This document shows positions 23,158 to 35,069 of a stretch of DNA of 64,000 nt, piece by piece. The DNA is from Lumbricus terrestris (Eukaryota; Annelida; Clitellata; Crassiclitellata; Lumbricidae): assembly GCA_949752735.1 (NCBI GenBank), contig OX457043.1, positions 44,907,253-44,971,252 on the forward strand, given 5' to 3'. A program made the translations under genes and the position numbers. Position 1 is the first letter of the stretch, and each line of letters opens with the position of its first letter. Below the pieces are notes generated by a model that ran no database searches, was not told where the DNA came from, and was given only the letters and a program-made list of their open reading frames with translations.

Positions 23158-25125
23158 CTAGCTGGGGTACCCGGCGTTGCCCGGGAATTTTAGGATTCGG
23201 GCCGTTCCCCGCCAATCCCTCCCTCCGTCCCTCCCTCCATCCCACCATCCCTCCCACCGTCCGTCCATCCCTCCCACCGTCCTTCCATCTCTGCCACTCT
23301 CCCTCCCACCCTCCCTCCTACTATTCCTTACATCCTACCCTCCCACTCTCCCACCCTCCTACCCTTCCACCCACCCTCCCTCCCTCTCACCCTCCCTCCC
23401 TCCCACCCTCCCTCTCCCTCTCAACCTATCTCTCACCCTCCCTCTCTACTGCCTTCCCTCCATCCCTCCATCCCTCCCGCCTTCCTTCCCACCCTCCCTC
23501 TCACCCTCCCTCTCACCCTCCCTCTCATCTCTCTCTCGCCTTCCCTCCCGCCTTCCTTCTCGCCTTCCATCCCTCCCTCCCTCCGTCCCTACCATCCTCT
23601 CACCCTCCTTCGCACCCTCCGTCCCTCCTACCCTCCCTTCCTGAACCACCACATCCACACCCCACCACACTCCGACCTCGACTGGTACGCGGCCCGTGAA
23701 ATCTGGACTGGCAAAAGCGCTGGCCTTAAACACCTCTAAAACGATGTCAACCGCTGCTTTTATGCGTAAGCGTATGTCACCGAAAGAAAGGTGCTGACTT
23801 AAGCTTGTGAGGGCAAGGGCCAACAGGAAAAATGAGGGGTTTTGCCCCACCCTGGCCCCCATGGTGGCAGAGATTCACCCCCCGCGAAGGATTGGGGTCT
23901 TGCTTCAAAACTTTGGCCGTGCATGCCGGACAACAAAAAACCTTACTAAAATATATATAAGATGGCTGGCGCCGAATTTATTGCGATATTAAAATGGCTG
24001 CCGCTGAATTTTATCAAGAAATCCTACTTAATTTAATTCACTGTTGTGCGATATAAAAATGGCTGGCGCTGAATTTAGTGCGATATTAAAATGGCTGACG
24101 CTGAATTTTGTCAAGAAATCCTACCTATTTTTTCAAATGACTGGCGCATAATTTATTGCGATATTAAAATGGCTGCCGCTGAATTTTCTCAAGAAACCCT
24201 ACTTGTTTTTGGCCTTTGACTGACTTAAAATAACTGCGGCGCGTGGCAGTTCAACATATATATAGGCCTATAGGAAGGAGACCGTGGCAGTTGAAGATAT
24301 GAAGGAGACCGTTTGGCGATATTGAAATGACTGCCGAATAAAAATCTGGTTAGTGGTCTCTGGTTCGTGGTTTGTGTGCGGGGTAGAGAAGAATAAATGC
24401 CGTGTTAAATACTGACAGACACAGCACCGTCATTCATTTATTGTAGCGCAGACATTATTTTATGGAAATTTAGCCTCTATAGTCTCTGAACAGTAATTTG
24501 TAGGCACTATTGGGTATACAGCATATAATACAGGTTAGTTATATAGAAAGGTGCCATGGTGGCTAGAAGGCTGTAGGCTACTAACTTGGTTGAACATGAT
24601 TGTATTTTAGCGGCGCACGGTATTAAATGAACGCTGCCTTCCGTTTGACAGGAGAGAAAACAACAGAATAATTATAGCCTACTACGCTCTTACTCCTTAC
24701 ACACCTTACCTCAGAAAATCTCTGCAGCGCTAAGTCATGAATATTCATGTTCTATATATATGCAGTCAGCGCGGGAAAATGAATGTTGTCACCGGTATGT
24801 TATGTATTGAAGAGCGCGCTATAAGAATCAGCGAGGTAAAGAAATGATGACGTCACAAATCTGTGTTCGCTGCTTGTAAGCGCATGGACCGAAAGAAAGT
24901 GCTGTCATAAGCTGGAGAGGGCAACGGCCAACAGGGAAAATGAGGGTTTTTGTCTCCCCACCCTGGCCCCCATGGTGGCACAGATTCGCCGACCCCCCAA
25001 AGCGGGGCGTCTGGTCGACCCCGACCCCCCTGCGAAGGATTGGGGTCGATTGCTTCAATACTTTGGCCGTGCATACCTGCATGACAACAAAAAAAAACCT
25101 TACTAAAATATATATAAGATATATA
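23158..25125 (+). mobile_element. Composite repeat starting CTAGCTGGGGTACCCGGCGTTGC
   Basis: A start of the type AGCTGGGGTACCCGGCGTTG is shared with 60219 and, diverged, with 32627. After it comes a CCCT-rich tract (23206-23645). A 170-base segment follows (about 23790-23965, words CCCACCCTGGCCCCCATGG and CTTTGGCCGTGCATG) that reappears at about 24885-25120. Between them, 23968-24220 is a tandem of AAAATGGCTGCCGCTGAATT units. No coding frame was recognised and the superfamily is unknown. Confidence 0.6.
23206..23645 (+). repeat. CCCT-rich pyrimidine repeat
   Basis: TCCCTCC and CACCCTCC words run over about 440 bases; the proline, serine and leucine frame is an artefact. Confidence 0.93.
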
Positions 25126-25164
25126 AATTAGGGCAATGTTCTGGAACGGCTAGTCTTAGCAGAT

Positions 25165-25396
<232 letters not shown>

Positions 25397-25469
25397 TATG
25401 CCTTTATTATAATTATCATCATAACTCATCTTCACAATGGCATCAGCATCAAAATCGGAGAATAATAAT

Positions 25470-25640
25470 TATAATCATTATAATTGTTATTACTATTATT
25501 ATCATTATTATTATTCTTGTTATTATTGCTATTATTGCAATAAAAATATTTATTAATATTACTATTATTATTATAACTATTGTTATTATAATTCTTATTA
25601 ATATTAGTATTAGTATTAGTATCATTATTATCGGCAACTA
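25470..25640 (+). repeat. ATT-rich degenerate repeat
   Basis: TTATTATTAT and ATTAGTATTAGT words give low-complexity isoleucine frames. Confidence 0.85.
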
Positions 25641-25914
25641 CATTTAGTTCCTGTGTTTCCTTCCACTTGTATTCTCTTCCTTTTCCATTTCCTTTTCCAC
25701 TCCTTCCTTAATCCCTCCCACTCCATGCATTCCCCCTTCCTCTCTTCAACCATCTCCATCCCTCCTCCCCACTCGACGACCCGTTGTATCCTTCTTTATG
25801 TTTTCACAGCAGACTCCGATCGTATCGATACGGATTCTGCATTATAGGAATCCGTAGCATCTCGATCCCGTCCATGGTAGGAAGAAGATGCGAATTATGG
25901 GATGCGCCAGGGAG

Positions 25915-25945
25915 GCTGCTGTTGCTGCTGTTGCTGCTGTTGCTG

Positions 25946-25976
<31 letters not shown>

Positions 25977-25995
25977 TGATGCTGTTGCTGCTGAT
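25915..25995 (+). repeat. (CTGTTG)n repeat
   Basis: CTGCTGTTG units run over about 80 bases. Confidence 0.95.
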
Positions 25996-26089
25996 GCAGG
26001 AGGTCTGTTTATCATCCACACGCAACGTCTGTTTAGACAGAAGATTAACTAATAAACCCCCACCCACAGCACAATCACCCCCGCATTTG

Positions 26090-26325
26090 CACACGCACAG
26101 ACAGACATGCAGACGGACAGACAGACACACAGAGACAAACACACACACGAACAAACAGACAGAGAGACGGACAGATAGACAGACGGACAAGACAGACAGA
26201 CAGAGAGACGGACAGATAGACAGACGGACTGGCAGACAGCCGGAGACAGACACACACAAACAGACAGAGAGATAGACAGATAGATAGACAGACGGACAGA
26301 CAGACAGACGGACAGGCAGACGACA
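26090..26325 (+). repeat. (CAGA)n-type repeat
   Basis: CAGACAGA, GACGGACA and GATAGACA words; the cysteine-rich LSVCLSV frames on the other strand are artefacts. Confidence 0.93.
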
Positions 26326-26329
26326 CGCA

Positions 26330-27560
26330 TATTTACGTTGGCAATGAACACATGTCATGTATGCTTAAATATCTCGAATAAATTGAACCCTATAATCTGC
26401 ATCTGATAGTAGCCTACATTTGAAGCATAATCTAGCAATGCTGCCATGGACTGTTCTGCGTAATGTTCGGTGTCGTCTATAATAGTGTAATTTTTTTAGT
26501 TTATAAGGTAGGCCTAGTTCAGTCAATAGTACAATGCAGGGCAGTTTTGTGTACATTGTATACAATCAAAAGTAGAAATTGTGCCAATTGCGCTGCATGG
26601 TTAAAAATTATTATAATCACATTACGACAGTTCTCACAGATTTATACAAAACCCGGATTGATTAGAATTGGGAGAAATCCTGAGAACGTGTATTGTCAAG
26701 ATATCTCAACTCTATTATATGTGGGGGAAATCATCTGTGAATCATTATGAAGTATTCGTTATATAGAGACGCATATTGAAGAAGATATATTATAATCTCA
26801 CAGAAGAAGACATAGACAACAGGTGCAGACAGAAACCAACACAAACACACAGACGGACATAGATAGGTATTCAGGCTGACATAAGGCGGATAGCCAGACA
26901 TGCGTGTGCATATTATATACTGAGTTTATAGGCCTAAATAAAATACACTGAAACGCACAGCTATAGGAGGTTATACGGACAGGCATGTAAGCAAACATGC
27001 ACACACAAAGACACATACATCTTAAAGGAAACGCGTATACAACCAATAGCAGCACACACACACACACACACACACATTTAGTGTCAACATAATATATATG
27101 AAGAGCTCGATAAGCAGTCAAATTGACATGTTAACAGACAAATATCAGGACCTAAAAAGGAAAGACCATGCATGCATGCAGGTACATTTTGATACAGACC
27201 CATTACCACAGAGACAGGCAGACATACATACAGACAGATAGACAGACAAACAGACAGACAAGCACGTACACATGCACAGAAATACAGACACACAGATAGA
27301 GCCACAGACGGACACACGTGCACGGACACAAACGCAAACGTATATACACGCACACATACTGTAACACATACCTGATACATTTAACACACAGTCACACAAG
27401 GCACTCATACAAAAGCAAAGATATAGACAGACTTCAGAAACGCTGGAATACAAAGATATTATAGGAGAGATTATAGCAGCTAGATACATCAGATAAGGTC
27501 GCCCTCCCCGTCGGCGCTCGCTCTTCTCCGATTTCTGGCCTCCCAGAATTCCACGGTGTG
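26330..27560. other. Unannotated spacer with scattered ACAC/ACAG runs
   Basis: A short pure CA run lies at 27053-27075 and loose ACAGACA words fill 26800-27430. No exon was recognised. Confidence 0.5.
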
Positions 27561-27654
27561 GCCCAGAAGACCTCCACATGCGAACCGCGTCGCCGGATGT
27601 TTGGACAGATCGGGAAAAACATCGAAAGCGCCCCTTTACGACGAGCAGGTGTCG

Positions 27655-27860
27655 ACTAATACGGTAGATATATATAATATTATATATTATATAAAATTAT
27701 ATATATATATGTGTGTTACATGTATATATAATATATTATATAATTATATTATATATATACTAATACGGTGGATATATATATATTATAATTATATATAATA
27801 TATATACATGTATTAGTATATATAATATATATAATATATAATATATATATACATGTAGCA
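27655..27860 (+). repeat. TA-rich microsatellite cluster
   Basis: TATATAAT and ATATATAC words with internal duplications such as CTAATACGGT(A/G)GATATA at about 27656 and 27760. Confidence 0.9.
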
Positions 27861-28084
27861 AACACCTATATATATTGCAGTAGCTAGAAGTGACCGACCT
27901 TATATATACTTTAACCAAAGTCATTTAGATATTATATGCATCTATATATAAGTCATCTTCTTTACTGCTTTGTTTTTCTTGAAGAGGCGTTAAATAAACT
28001 TTCAGTTTACAATACAAAGCACAAGTTACCAAATTATCGGTAATTAATGTGAACCTTGGGCGAATGATGAATCCCTATTATTTT

Positions 28085-28314
28085 TATTGATTTATTTCTC
28101 ACATTTACTATAGCGCCCCTTTTAGCCCCCTATATACTCAGAGCACTCCCGACTACAGCGTGGACATTTCATGCATTGGAAGTTTCACGCCGAAGTGCAC
28201 GAGCAATTGCGAGTCAAGGACTTGCTCAAGGTCCGACGCAGCGGCTTAAGGTGGATTCGAACCTGGAACCTTCCGATTCCAAAACAATGAACCTACCACT
28301 ACACCACCGCGCCA
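28085..28314 (-). mobile_element. tRNA-derived SINE (family A), minus strand
   Basis: On the minus strand: GCGCGGTGGTGTAGTGG, then GGTTCGAATCCACC. The tail end is AGGGGCGCTATAG followed by an A/T-rich tail. It is more diverged than the copy at 7820. Confidence 0.85.
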
Positions 28315-28857
28315 TACGCAATTATTGGCATATAAGTATAGGCCTTTGTAAATGAATGCGCGTTGGATATAATCGAGAATCTGTAAAATGTCTTTGAATT
28401 AATGTGAATTCTTTAAACCAATTCAATCTTCATGAATAGATTTTTTTACTTCTTGCCGACGACCCATGCAGGGTGAGCATTGTTGGGGGTTTCAACCCCA
28501 GTCTTTCTTAGTGCCCCATAGTAAACTCTGTTTTTCACACCCCAATTCCAAGTTTATCATAGGCCAACCGCCAACCCCCAAGTTATTTTTCCACAATTCT
28601 CACACTGCGACGACCCCAATGTTTTCATATCACGTACCGTTCGTCGTAGTACCTGCGATGACCAGCTACATAATATTATATGACATTGAATGAGGAATTA
28701 AAAATGTCTTATAGACTTATACGTTGGTTTGTTTCGGTCTCGGAATTGAAATTTGTCAGTCTCACATGCAGGCCATGCATATATTATATACTTATGACTT
28801 ATCAAGTGCCCAGCGTGGATAAACATACACAGACAATATTATTGGGCTTGTTATACA

Positions 28858-28945
28858 CGTTTAACGACACTGCCATATCAGAGATGATTAGTGTCGCCCT
28901 CCTACTTTATCCATGTTTGGGACTGGCACTGGCAGTGGCGGTGCT
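28858..28945 (-). mobile_element. Dispersed repeat family B
   Basis: The plus strand reads TTTAACGACACTG, GTCGCCCTCCTAC and GGGACTGGCACTGGCAGTG. The same ordered words, in either orientation, occur near 1275, 2195, 30712, 43006, 47790 and 53270. The class is unknown. Confidence 0.75.
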
Positions 28946-28971
28946 GATAGACATTTAGCACATTGTATATT

Positions 28972-29190
28972 GTATTTGTATAATGACAGTTTATAAAGCG
29001 CTTCTCTCAGCAAGTGCTTTTCAGAGGCGCTCACAATGCGAGCGACCCCAGAGGACAAGACAGAAGTTGAGCCGAGAGAAACATGATGGAAGCTATACCA
29101 CGAGAGGATGACTGAGCGAACTGATAAAGTAACTTAATTATTATTAATTTTAGTCCATTCCACAGGGAGGGACCTGCATGGGGACCTGGG
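28972..29190 (+). mobile_element. Dispersed repeat family C
   Basis: TATAAAGCGCTTCTCTCAGC and TTTCAGAGGCGCTC match the segment at about 53645-53760 (GTAAAGCGCTTCTCGCAGC...). Class unknown. Confidence 0.6.
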
Positions 29191-29390
29191 CGGGCAATAG
29201 ATGGACCCATGCAGAGTTGCAAACATATGTGTATAGTGTATATACTTATACATATGAGTGTACAATTATGTGCGCTTCTTTATAGATACGTTTGCATCTA
29301 AGTATACGTATACTATACGTATACTTATATGTGGCTAAGTATGTAGAGCGTGAGAACAGCGTGATGGATGGAGCACCAGGTGCTTGTGGG

Positions 29391-29600
29391 TTGAGGAGGA
29401 GGAGGAGGAGGAGGAGGAGGAGGAGGAGGAGGAGGAGGAGGAAGAGAAGGAAGAGGAAGAGGAGGAAGAGGAGGAAGAGGAGAAGAAGGACGAGGAGGAA
29501 GAGGACGAGGAGGAGGAGGAGAAGGAGGAGGAGGAAGAAGAGAAGAAAGAGGAGGAAGAGGAAGAGGAGGAGGAGGAGAAGGAGGTGAAGATGAGAAGAA

Positions 29601-29632
<32 letters not shown>

Positions 29633-29735
29633 AGAGGAAGAGAAGAAAGAGGAAGAGGAGGAAGAGGAAGAGGAAGAGGAGGAAGAGGAGGAGGAGAAGG
29701 TGGAGGACGAGGAGGAGGTGGAGGAGGCGAACTCC
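29391..29735 (+). repeat. (GGA)n/(GAA)n polypurine tract
   Basis: About 340 bases of almost pure purine on the plus strand, which could form triplex DNA. Polyglutamate and polyarginine frames are artefacts. Confidence 0.97.
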
Positions 29736-29739
29736 TGTT

Positions 29740-30700
29740 TCTTAAGCTGATGAGGAAACTCTGGCATCGAATCGCTCAATAAATCCTCTTCCAGACGTAA
29801 ATATCTCACTTCAGAACTTCCGTCTCTCTTTCTCTCTCAGCCAACCACAGTTGTGCACGTGTTCATTAAGTATTCGAACAATATGTCTGCCATCACTAAT
29901 GGATACATATTACATGTAATTATTAAATAATTATATTATATATTATCATAATATTATGTATGTAAATTCATATACGTCCATGTATAGATATACATGTTTC
30001 TTATTTTCTGCTACTTATATACATTTAACATTTTTCTGATGATGTTTTTTTCATATCGAATTATAATTGCTGGTAGTGGTGGGTGCACGGTTGAGGGTGG
30101 TGGTTGTGGCTGTGGGTGGTAGTGGTGGAGGTGGTGGTGGTGGTGCACGGTGGTGGTGTAGTGATGTTGATAGCGAAGACGACGACGACGAAGATGGCGA
30201 CTATGCATAGTAGCGACGAGTGTAGAGTACTGCTGATGAAGAAAATGATGATTAGGTTAGACCGATGGAAGCAGTCCTTGATCGTCCAGTTTCATTTTAA
30301 GCCCTGATGAGTGGTTTACTGGATGTATATTGTAAATATATCTACTGTGCCCACTGTTACAGTAGACAACAAGACCCAGACCGTCAGATGCAAAGCGAGA
30401 TATATTTTTCTTCTTCCTCCCCTCCTCCTGCTCCACCTCCTCCTCCTCCTCGTTCACCCCTCATTCATTCATTCCTTCCTCGGCATTAAAGACATTGTTC
30501 CACTAAAACAATTCTCCAAGGTATCTCTGGAAGCCTTAGAACGCACAAATGGCGGAGCAAGGTGCCAACAGTTTTGGACGCCATCAAAGATTGATGTATT
30601 TAGCCGCTGAATCATAGAATTATTAAGAAGGCCATTTAGACAACGTCCTGTAAAACGCCTTCCACCACACAATAAGAATCCTCATCTTCATTTCGTTCCT
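29740..30700. other. Unannotated spacer
   Basis: GGT-rich repeats lie at 30068-30160 and a short CCT run at 30412-30455. No exon was recognised. Confidence 0.5.
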
Positions 30701-30704
30701 ATTT

Positions 30705-30815
30705 CGAAACTCCGCCACTGGTTGCATGCACTCTGCCAGTGCCAGTTCCAAGCCTGGATAAAGGAGGAGGGCAGCGCTAATGATCTTTGTTACCACAGTG
30801 TATCGTCGTTAAACC
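30705..30815 (+). mobile_element. Dispersed repeat family B
   Basis: CTCCGCCACTGGTTGCATGC, then GCCAGTGCCAGTTCCAAGCC and GGATAAAGGAGGAGGGC, then GTCGTTAAAC; a good-quality copy. Confidence 0.8.
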
Positions 30816-30899
30816 GAAACCACTACAACTCTGACAACTACTACAACTACTACAACAACTACTACTTCATTGGCAATAATAGTGATTCGTGAAGCCAAG

Positions 30900-31420
30900 A
30901 GACACTCGAAAACGGCTTTACGTGGTCGGTGTCAATGGCGTCGTTAAACACTAGCCGCGGCTAAGACTACTCAGCCGCGGCTTGTTAAAAGCCTGCGCTG
31001 CGTTGGCCGGGCGCGTAACAATGGAGTCCACCACCGCTGCTGCCTCGGCTGCTGCGGCTGGGTGGGTGGGGAGGGCAGGGGCAGGTGCAGGTGCCCGCCT
31101 GGCGAGGACCCGTTTAAATGACACGCATGCGCTGTAGGCACAGGTGACCCGGAGAGGCTGACACGCTGACAGCTGACATGGATGGATGGTGGACGGTGGA
31201 TGGATGATGGCAGGACGTGGAAGAGGCGATCTGGAATCGGGGTGGGGGTGGGGTGGGATGATGACTGGCACCACGCGTGTCCGTCTGTCTCCTCAGCAGC
31301 AGCAGCAGCCCAGGGTCGTCGTCGTCGTGTCACCATCCCCACGCACGTCTATTGCAGTTGCGCTAGATAAATATGAAGACAGTCGCTGTTGCTGCCTGCC
31401 GCAACGCATCAATCCTCGAA
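30900..31420. other. GC- and CpG-rich segment without recognised gene
   Basis: CpG-rich sequence (AGCCGCGGCT occurs twice, near 30952 and 30971, CGTCGTCGTC near 31320), with GGATGGAT and GTGGGG repeats. Frames on both strands are low-complexity. It could be regulatory, but no promoter hallmark was seen. Confidence 0.35.
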
Positions 31421-31489
31421 TTGTATATGATGAGAATCCATCTCCTCTTTCGCGTCCTACGTCTCCCTGGTTTATTCTTCTTCCTACCC

Positions 31490-31935
31490 TTCGTAACCTC
31501 GTCTTCTGCATCTTCACTCTTGGTCAGGCTCTTCTCTGTCACCTTCTCCTCCTCCTTCTCCTCTTCCTCTTCCTCTTCCTTCGTTTCATCTTACTATTTC
31601 GCCTCCCTTCCTTCCTTCTACTCCTCTCTCGATTCCTGCTTCACGCCTCCCTCTTGTCGTCCGCTTTTGCTCTTTAATTGCAATGCTACCCCTCCTCCGT
31701 CTCCTTCTCCTTCTCCTACTCTTCTTCCTCTTCCTTTTCCACTTTCTGCTCCGTCTTCCTCTTCCTCCTCCTTCTTCTTCACCCCCTTCTCTTTCTCCTT
31801 CTGCTCTCTAACGTTGCTTCGCGTTCTTTCTCCTCCTCCACCTCCTCCTCCTTCTACTCCTACTCTTCCTCTTCCTTCTCTCCTTCTCTTCCCTCCCCTC
31901 CGTCTCCTCTTCCTCTTCCAACTCCACCTCAGGCC
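31490..31935 (+). repeat. CTT/CTC polypyrimidine tract
   Basis: About 450 bases of TCCTCTTCC-type words, with serine, leucine and phenylalanine artefact frames. Confidence 0.92.
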
Positions 31936-32119
31936 TTTCCACTTGTGACTCATGATAACAACCGGTCCTTCAATCCTTCATCCAGTCACTCAAATAATTA
32001 CCCACTCATTAGCTAAATTAATCGTCCATTGTCTGTGTGTCTGTGTGCGACAGATCTCGCGGCGAGGAAGCAAGAAAACAATGAGTCAATATTACGATGT
32101 TTGATAAATTAATGCGCAC

Positions 32120-32425
<306 letters not shown>

Positions 32426-32427
32426 AA

Positions 32428-33422
32428 TGATGATAATTGCGCTTTAAAAATGACATAATTATTATTGAGTCTAAAATTTAAAAAAAATTATCAGGCATTA
32501 TAAATTATATAATTTTAATTTGATTATTTATATTATTTTAATAAGCGATTATTGTGTGACGTAGGCTCTAAATTATATAATACTAGATGTGTTACCCAGG
32601 AAATTTAGTGTTTTCAACACTACTTCTCTGGGGTACCCAGCGTTGACCGCTAAATCTCGGGTTTTCTGTTACCCTCCACCCCACCCCGCTTCCCCAAAAA
32701 TCAAACATAACCCGTCCCTGAGGGGCGGGTGTGTGTCAGTGGCGGCGCTAGGGGGGGCTAAGCCCCCCTAAAAAAGGCCATCCATTTTTTCCCCATGTAA
32801 AAATAAAAATTTTGGACGATTTGCCCCCTTTAGTCCCCCCAAAACTGAAATCCTGGCGCCGCCACTGGTGTGTGTACTGACTGTGGCTTACACAATTATT
32901 GCAGGCTGTCCGTTCTGTTAGTATAGGCTGGTTACTACATGTATTTCTGTGATCTGCGTTCTTGTGCATAATTGTAAACTTTAACCGGTTTCGGTTTGTC
33001 AAGCGGATTGCTGATAAACGGAAATTCTATTGGGCGTGAATGACGTCATGCAGAGTGTAGCCTCTTTACTAAATGCGGCAAGATGGCTGCTGTAAGGATT
33101 AAAACGCTAATAACTCTGGTTTTAAATTGAATTAAAAGTTGAAAATAGTTGCGTTGACCTTATAATTTGGGTAAGAATCAATTGCAAAAATGCTGTTAAA
33201 CCGACGCTGTTTCATTTCCGAGCCTTTTCTGTTACGAAGAGACAAAATACATCCATATACAAACATATGGAAGGACAATCGTTCAGACTTATAATATAAG
33301 ATTAATAAGCGATTTTTGTGTGACGTAGGCTCTAAATTATATCATTTGAATAAGCGATTATTCTTTGACGTTTAGACTCAATAATAATTATGTCACTTTT
33401 AAAGCGCAATTATCATGTGACG
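32428..33422. mobile_element. Inverted-repeat element with nested hAT
   Basis: The left segment (about 32428-32475) carries TAATTGCGCTTTAAAA and ACATAATTATTATTGAGTC. It is repeated in reverse complement at about 33372-33420. Just inside, TAAGCGATTATTGTGTGACG words occur at both ends (32543, 33304, 33353). A hAT MITE (32737-32867) is inserted within. No transposase frame is present. Confidence 0.6.
32737..32867. mobile_element. 131-bp hAT-type MITE, target duplication GTGTGTGT
   Basis: CAGTGGCGGCGCTAGG and CCTGGCGCCGCCACTG are near-perfect inverted ends. GTGTGTGT flanks both (32729-32736 and 32868-32875). Opposed poly-G and poly-C tracts lie inside. It is a shorter relative of 22738-22905. 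Confidence 0.93.
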
Positions 33423-33566
33423 ATTACTATTAATAGGATCCCAATTACGTCACTATTTGACTAGCAATTTTTGTGTGATATTGCTTTGGGCCACGTCATT
33501 TTAATAAGCGATTATTTTAGTGACGTAGGTTTTCAATTACGAGATTTTAATAAGAGGAGAGGAATA

Positions 33567-33620
33567 CAGGGTGGGCCATAAAAAAGACCCCTCTACGGTC
33601 TTTTTTTATGGCCCATCCTG
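33567..33620. mobile_element. 54-bp mariner-like palindrome with TA flanks
   Basis: CAGGGTGGGCCATAAAAAAG and its near-perfect reverse complement are separated by only seven bases and flanked by TA on both sides. It is essentially two transposon ends with no interior. The CAGGGTGG start is shared with the 1-kb mariner relic at 37765. Confidence 0.8.
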
Positions 33621-33844
33621 TAGATTAAACATAAATTATTATCATTGCGCATTAATTGAGCACAGCAGTTATTATCTAATAACTTCTAATGGATCATGCA
33701 TTGTTCATTGAAGCTGAGCTATTATTGTCGGCGAAGGACATGCCCAAGGTACATTGACAACTACAGTAACCGTCTTAGATGGCCGTCTTCCCTCTAAATG
33801 CGGGATTCTCTGGATTTCGACCCTACTGATTCTAAATGTATTGA

Positions 33845-34100
33845 AAATTTCCGTGACGTCAGACCTCGATGTATTGGAAATTTTCATGACGTCAGACCTC
33901 GATGTATTGGAAATTTCCATGACGTCAGACCTCAATGTATTGGAAATTTCCATGACGTCAGACCTCGATGTATTGGAAATTTTCATGACGTCAGACCTCG
34001 ATGTATTGGAAATTTCCATGACGTCAGACCTCAATGTATTGGAAATTTCCATGACGTCAGACCTCAATGTATTGGAAATTTCCGTGACGTCAGACCGATG
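33845..34100 (+). repeat. 33-bp minisatellite with a TGACGTCA site in each unit
   Basis: Eight TGACGTCA words, the first at 33854 and the last at 34085, lie exactly 33 bases apart (231 = 7 x 33). The unit also holds TGTATTGGAAATTTCCATG. TGACGTCA is the full palindromic cAMP-response element bound by CREB/ATF. The unit is divisible by three, so several frames stay open with 11-residue repeats. Confidence 0.96.
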
Positions 34101-34109
34101 AGTCATCGG

Positions 34110-34985
34110 GTAGTTTGCATCACTGAACAGCACAGTAGCGAGTCACAATAAAATTATCTGTAACACTGCTCAGTTAATGGTCGCTGCAAATTAACTTCGT
34201 CGTAGCTGTGCAGTGTCGAGGAACGGCATAAACAGCATCCTTAGACAGCATCCAATGGCGACACTAACCCAACCATTAACCCTAACTATCCCATACTACA
34301 CGTAACCTGACCCCTGCCGAACCTCACGAAGTCTAATCTGACCCTAACCGACACTGGCGATTCACGACACTGCAATTATGCCCCAGGTACTACTAATATG
34401 CTGTGATTTCAGCATCTACGTCAAAATCAAGCATCATTTGTCTGACATTACATCGCATATATGATCCATTGATGTCAGGATCATTTCAGTGGCGCTATAG
34501 AAGTTCCTCTATGCTAGATTCGATTCAGATTATTTTACAAGAAAACTGATTCGCACAGGTAAAATCTATCAAACGTGTCCTCGTTATTTTACTTCAGAAA
34601 AGAGTTGATGCCTCTGAACGCAACGAACATCTGTCCAACATCAGAAACTCTTGTTTCTAGCCACACTAGGTTTCTCATGTAGCCATGCAGACACTGCCGT
34701 AAAATTCACGGACGCACTCTGGGGGGGGGGGGGGCACTCACCGCTGGGTGTGGCACGTGCCCGATCCTGCCACGAGGGTGATTATTCCCCCACCCCATCG
34801 GCCAGAGGGCACGTGAATGCGGGTCTGCCCGACTGTGGTGGATCTGCCAGGCATTGAATATTACAGAGGCATTGGCTATTCTTTGCAGTGACACTTTTTC
34901 ATAATTATGTCGACAGAGGGAGAAAAACGATGACGTCGACCTCGACAAATGGCGGTGTGCGACGAGATTTTGCGGGATTTTGGGA
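34110..34985. other. Unannotated spacer
   Basis: Contains a poly-G run (34721-34733) and a segment CAAATTAACTTCGTCGTAGC (about 34185-34206) duplicated at about 35205-35225. No exon was recognised. Confidence 0.5.
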
Positions 34986-34989
34986 GATG

Positions 34990-35068
34990 CGAGATTAGAT
35001 TAGATTAGGTCATATCAGATCAGATCAGATTATATTAGATTAGATTAGTTTAGATTAGATTATATCAC
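34990..35068 (+). repeat. AGATTA tandem tract (TAATCT on the other strand)
   Basis: GAGATTAGATTAGATTAGG, then ATCAGATCAGATCAG and ATTAGATTAGATTAG. A second short run lies at 35703-35730. TAATCT fits the Otx/bicoid-class homeodomain consensus TAATCY. It is probably a simple repeat; a binding role is inference. Confidence 0.85.
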
Positions 35069-35069
35069 C

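Noticed and set aside
29384..29782. Polyglutamate acidic protein
   Set aside because: Translation of a GGA/GAA polypurine microsatellite.
31373..31948. 191-residue serine/leucine-rich frame
   Set aside because: A polypyrimidine tract with no domain, no splice context and an equally open opposite strand.
33705..34151. 11-residue repeat proteins in several frames
   Set aside because: The 33-bp unit is a multiple of three, so all frames without a stop stay open; there is no start or splice context.
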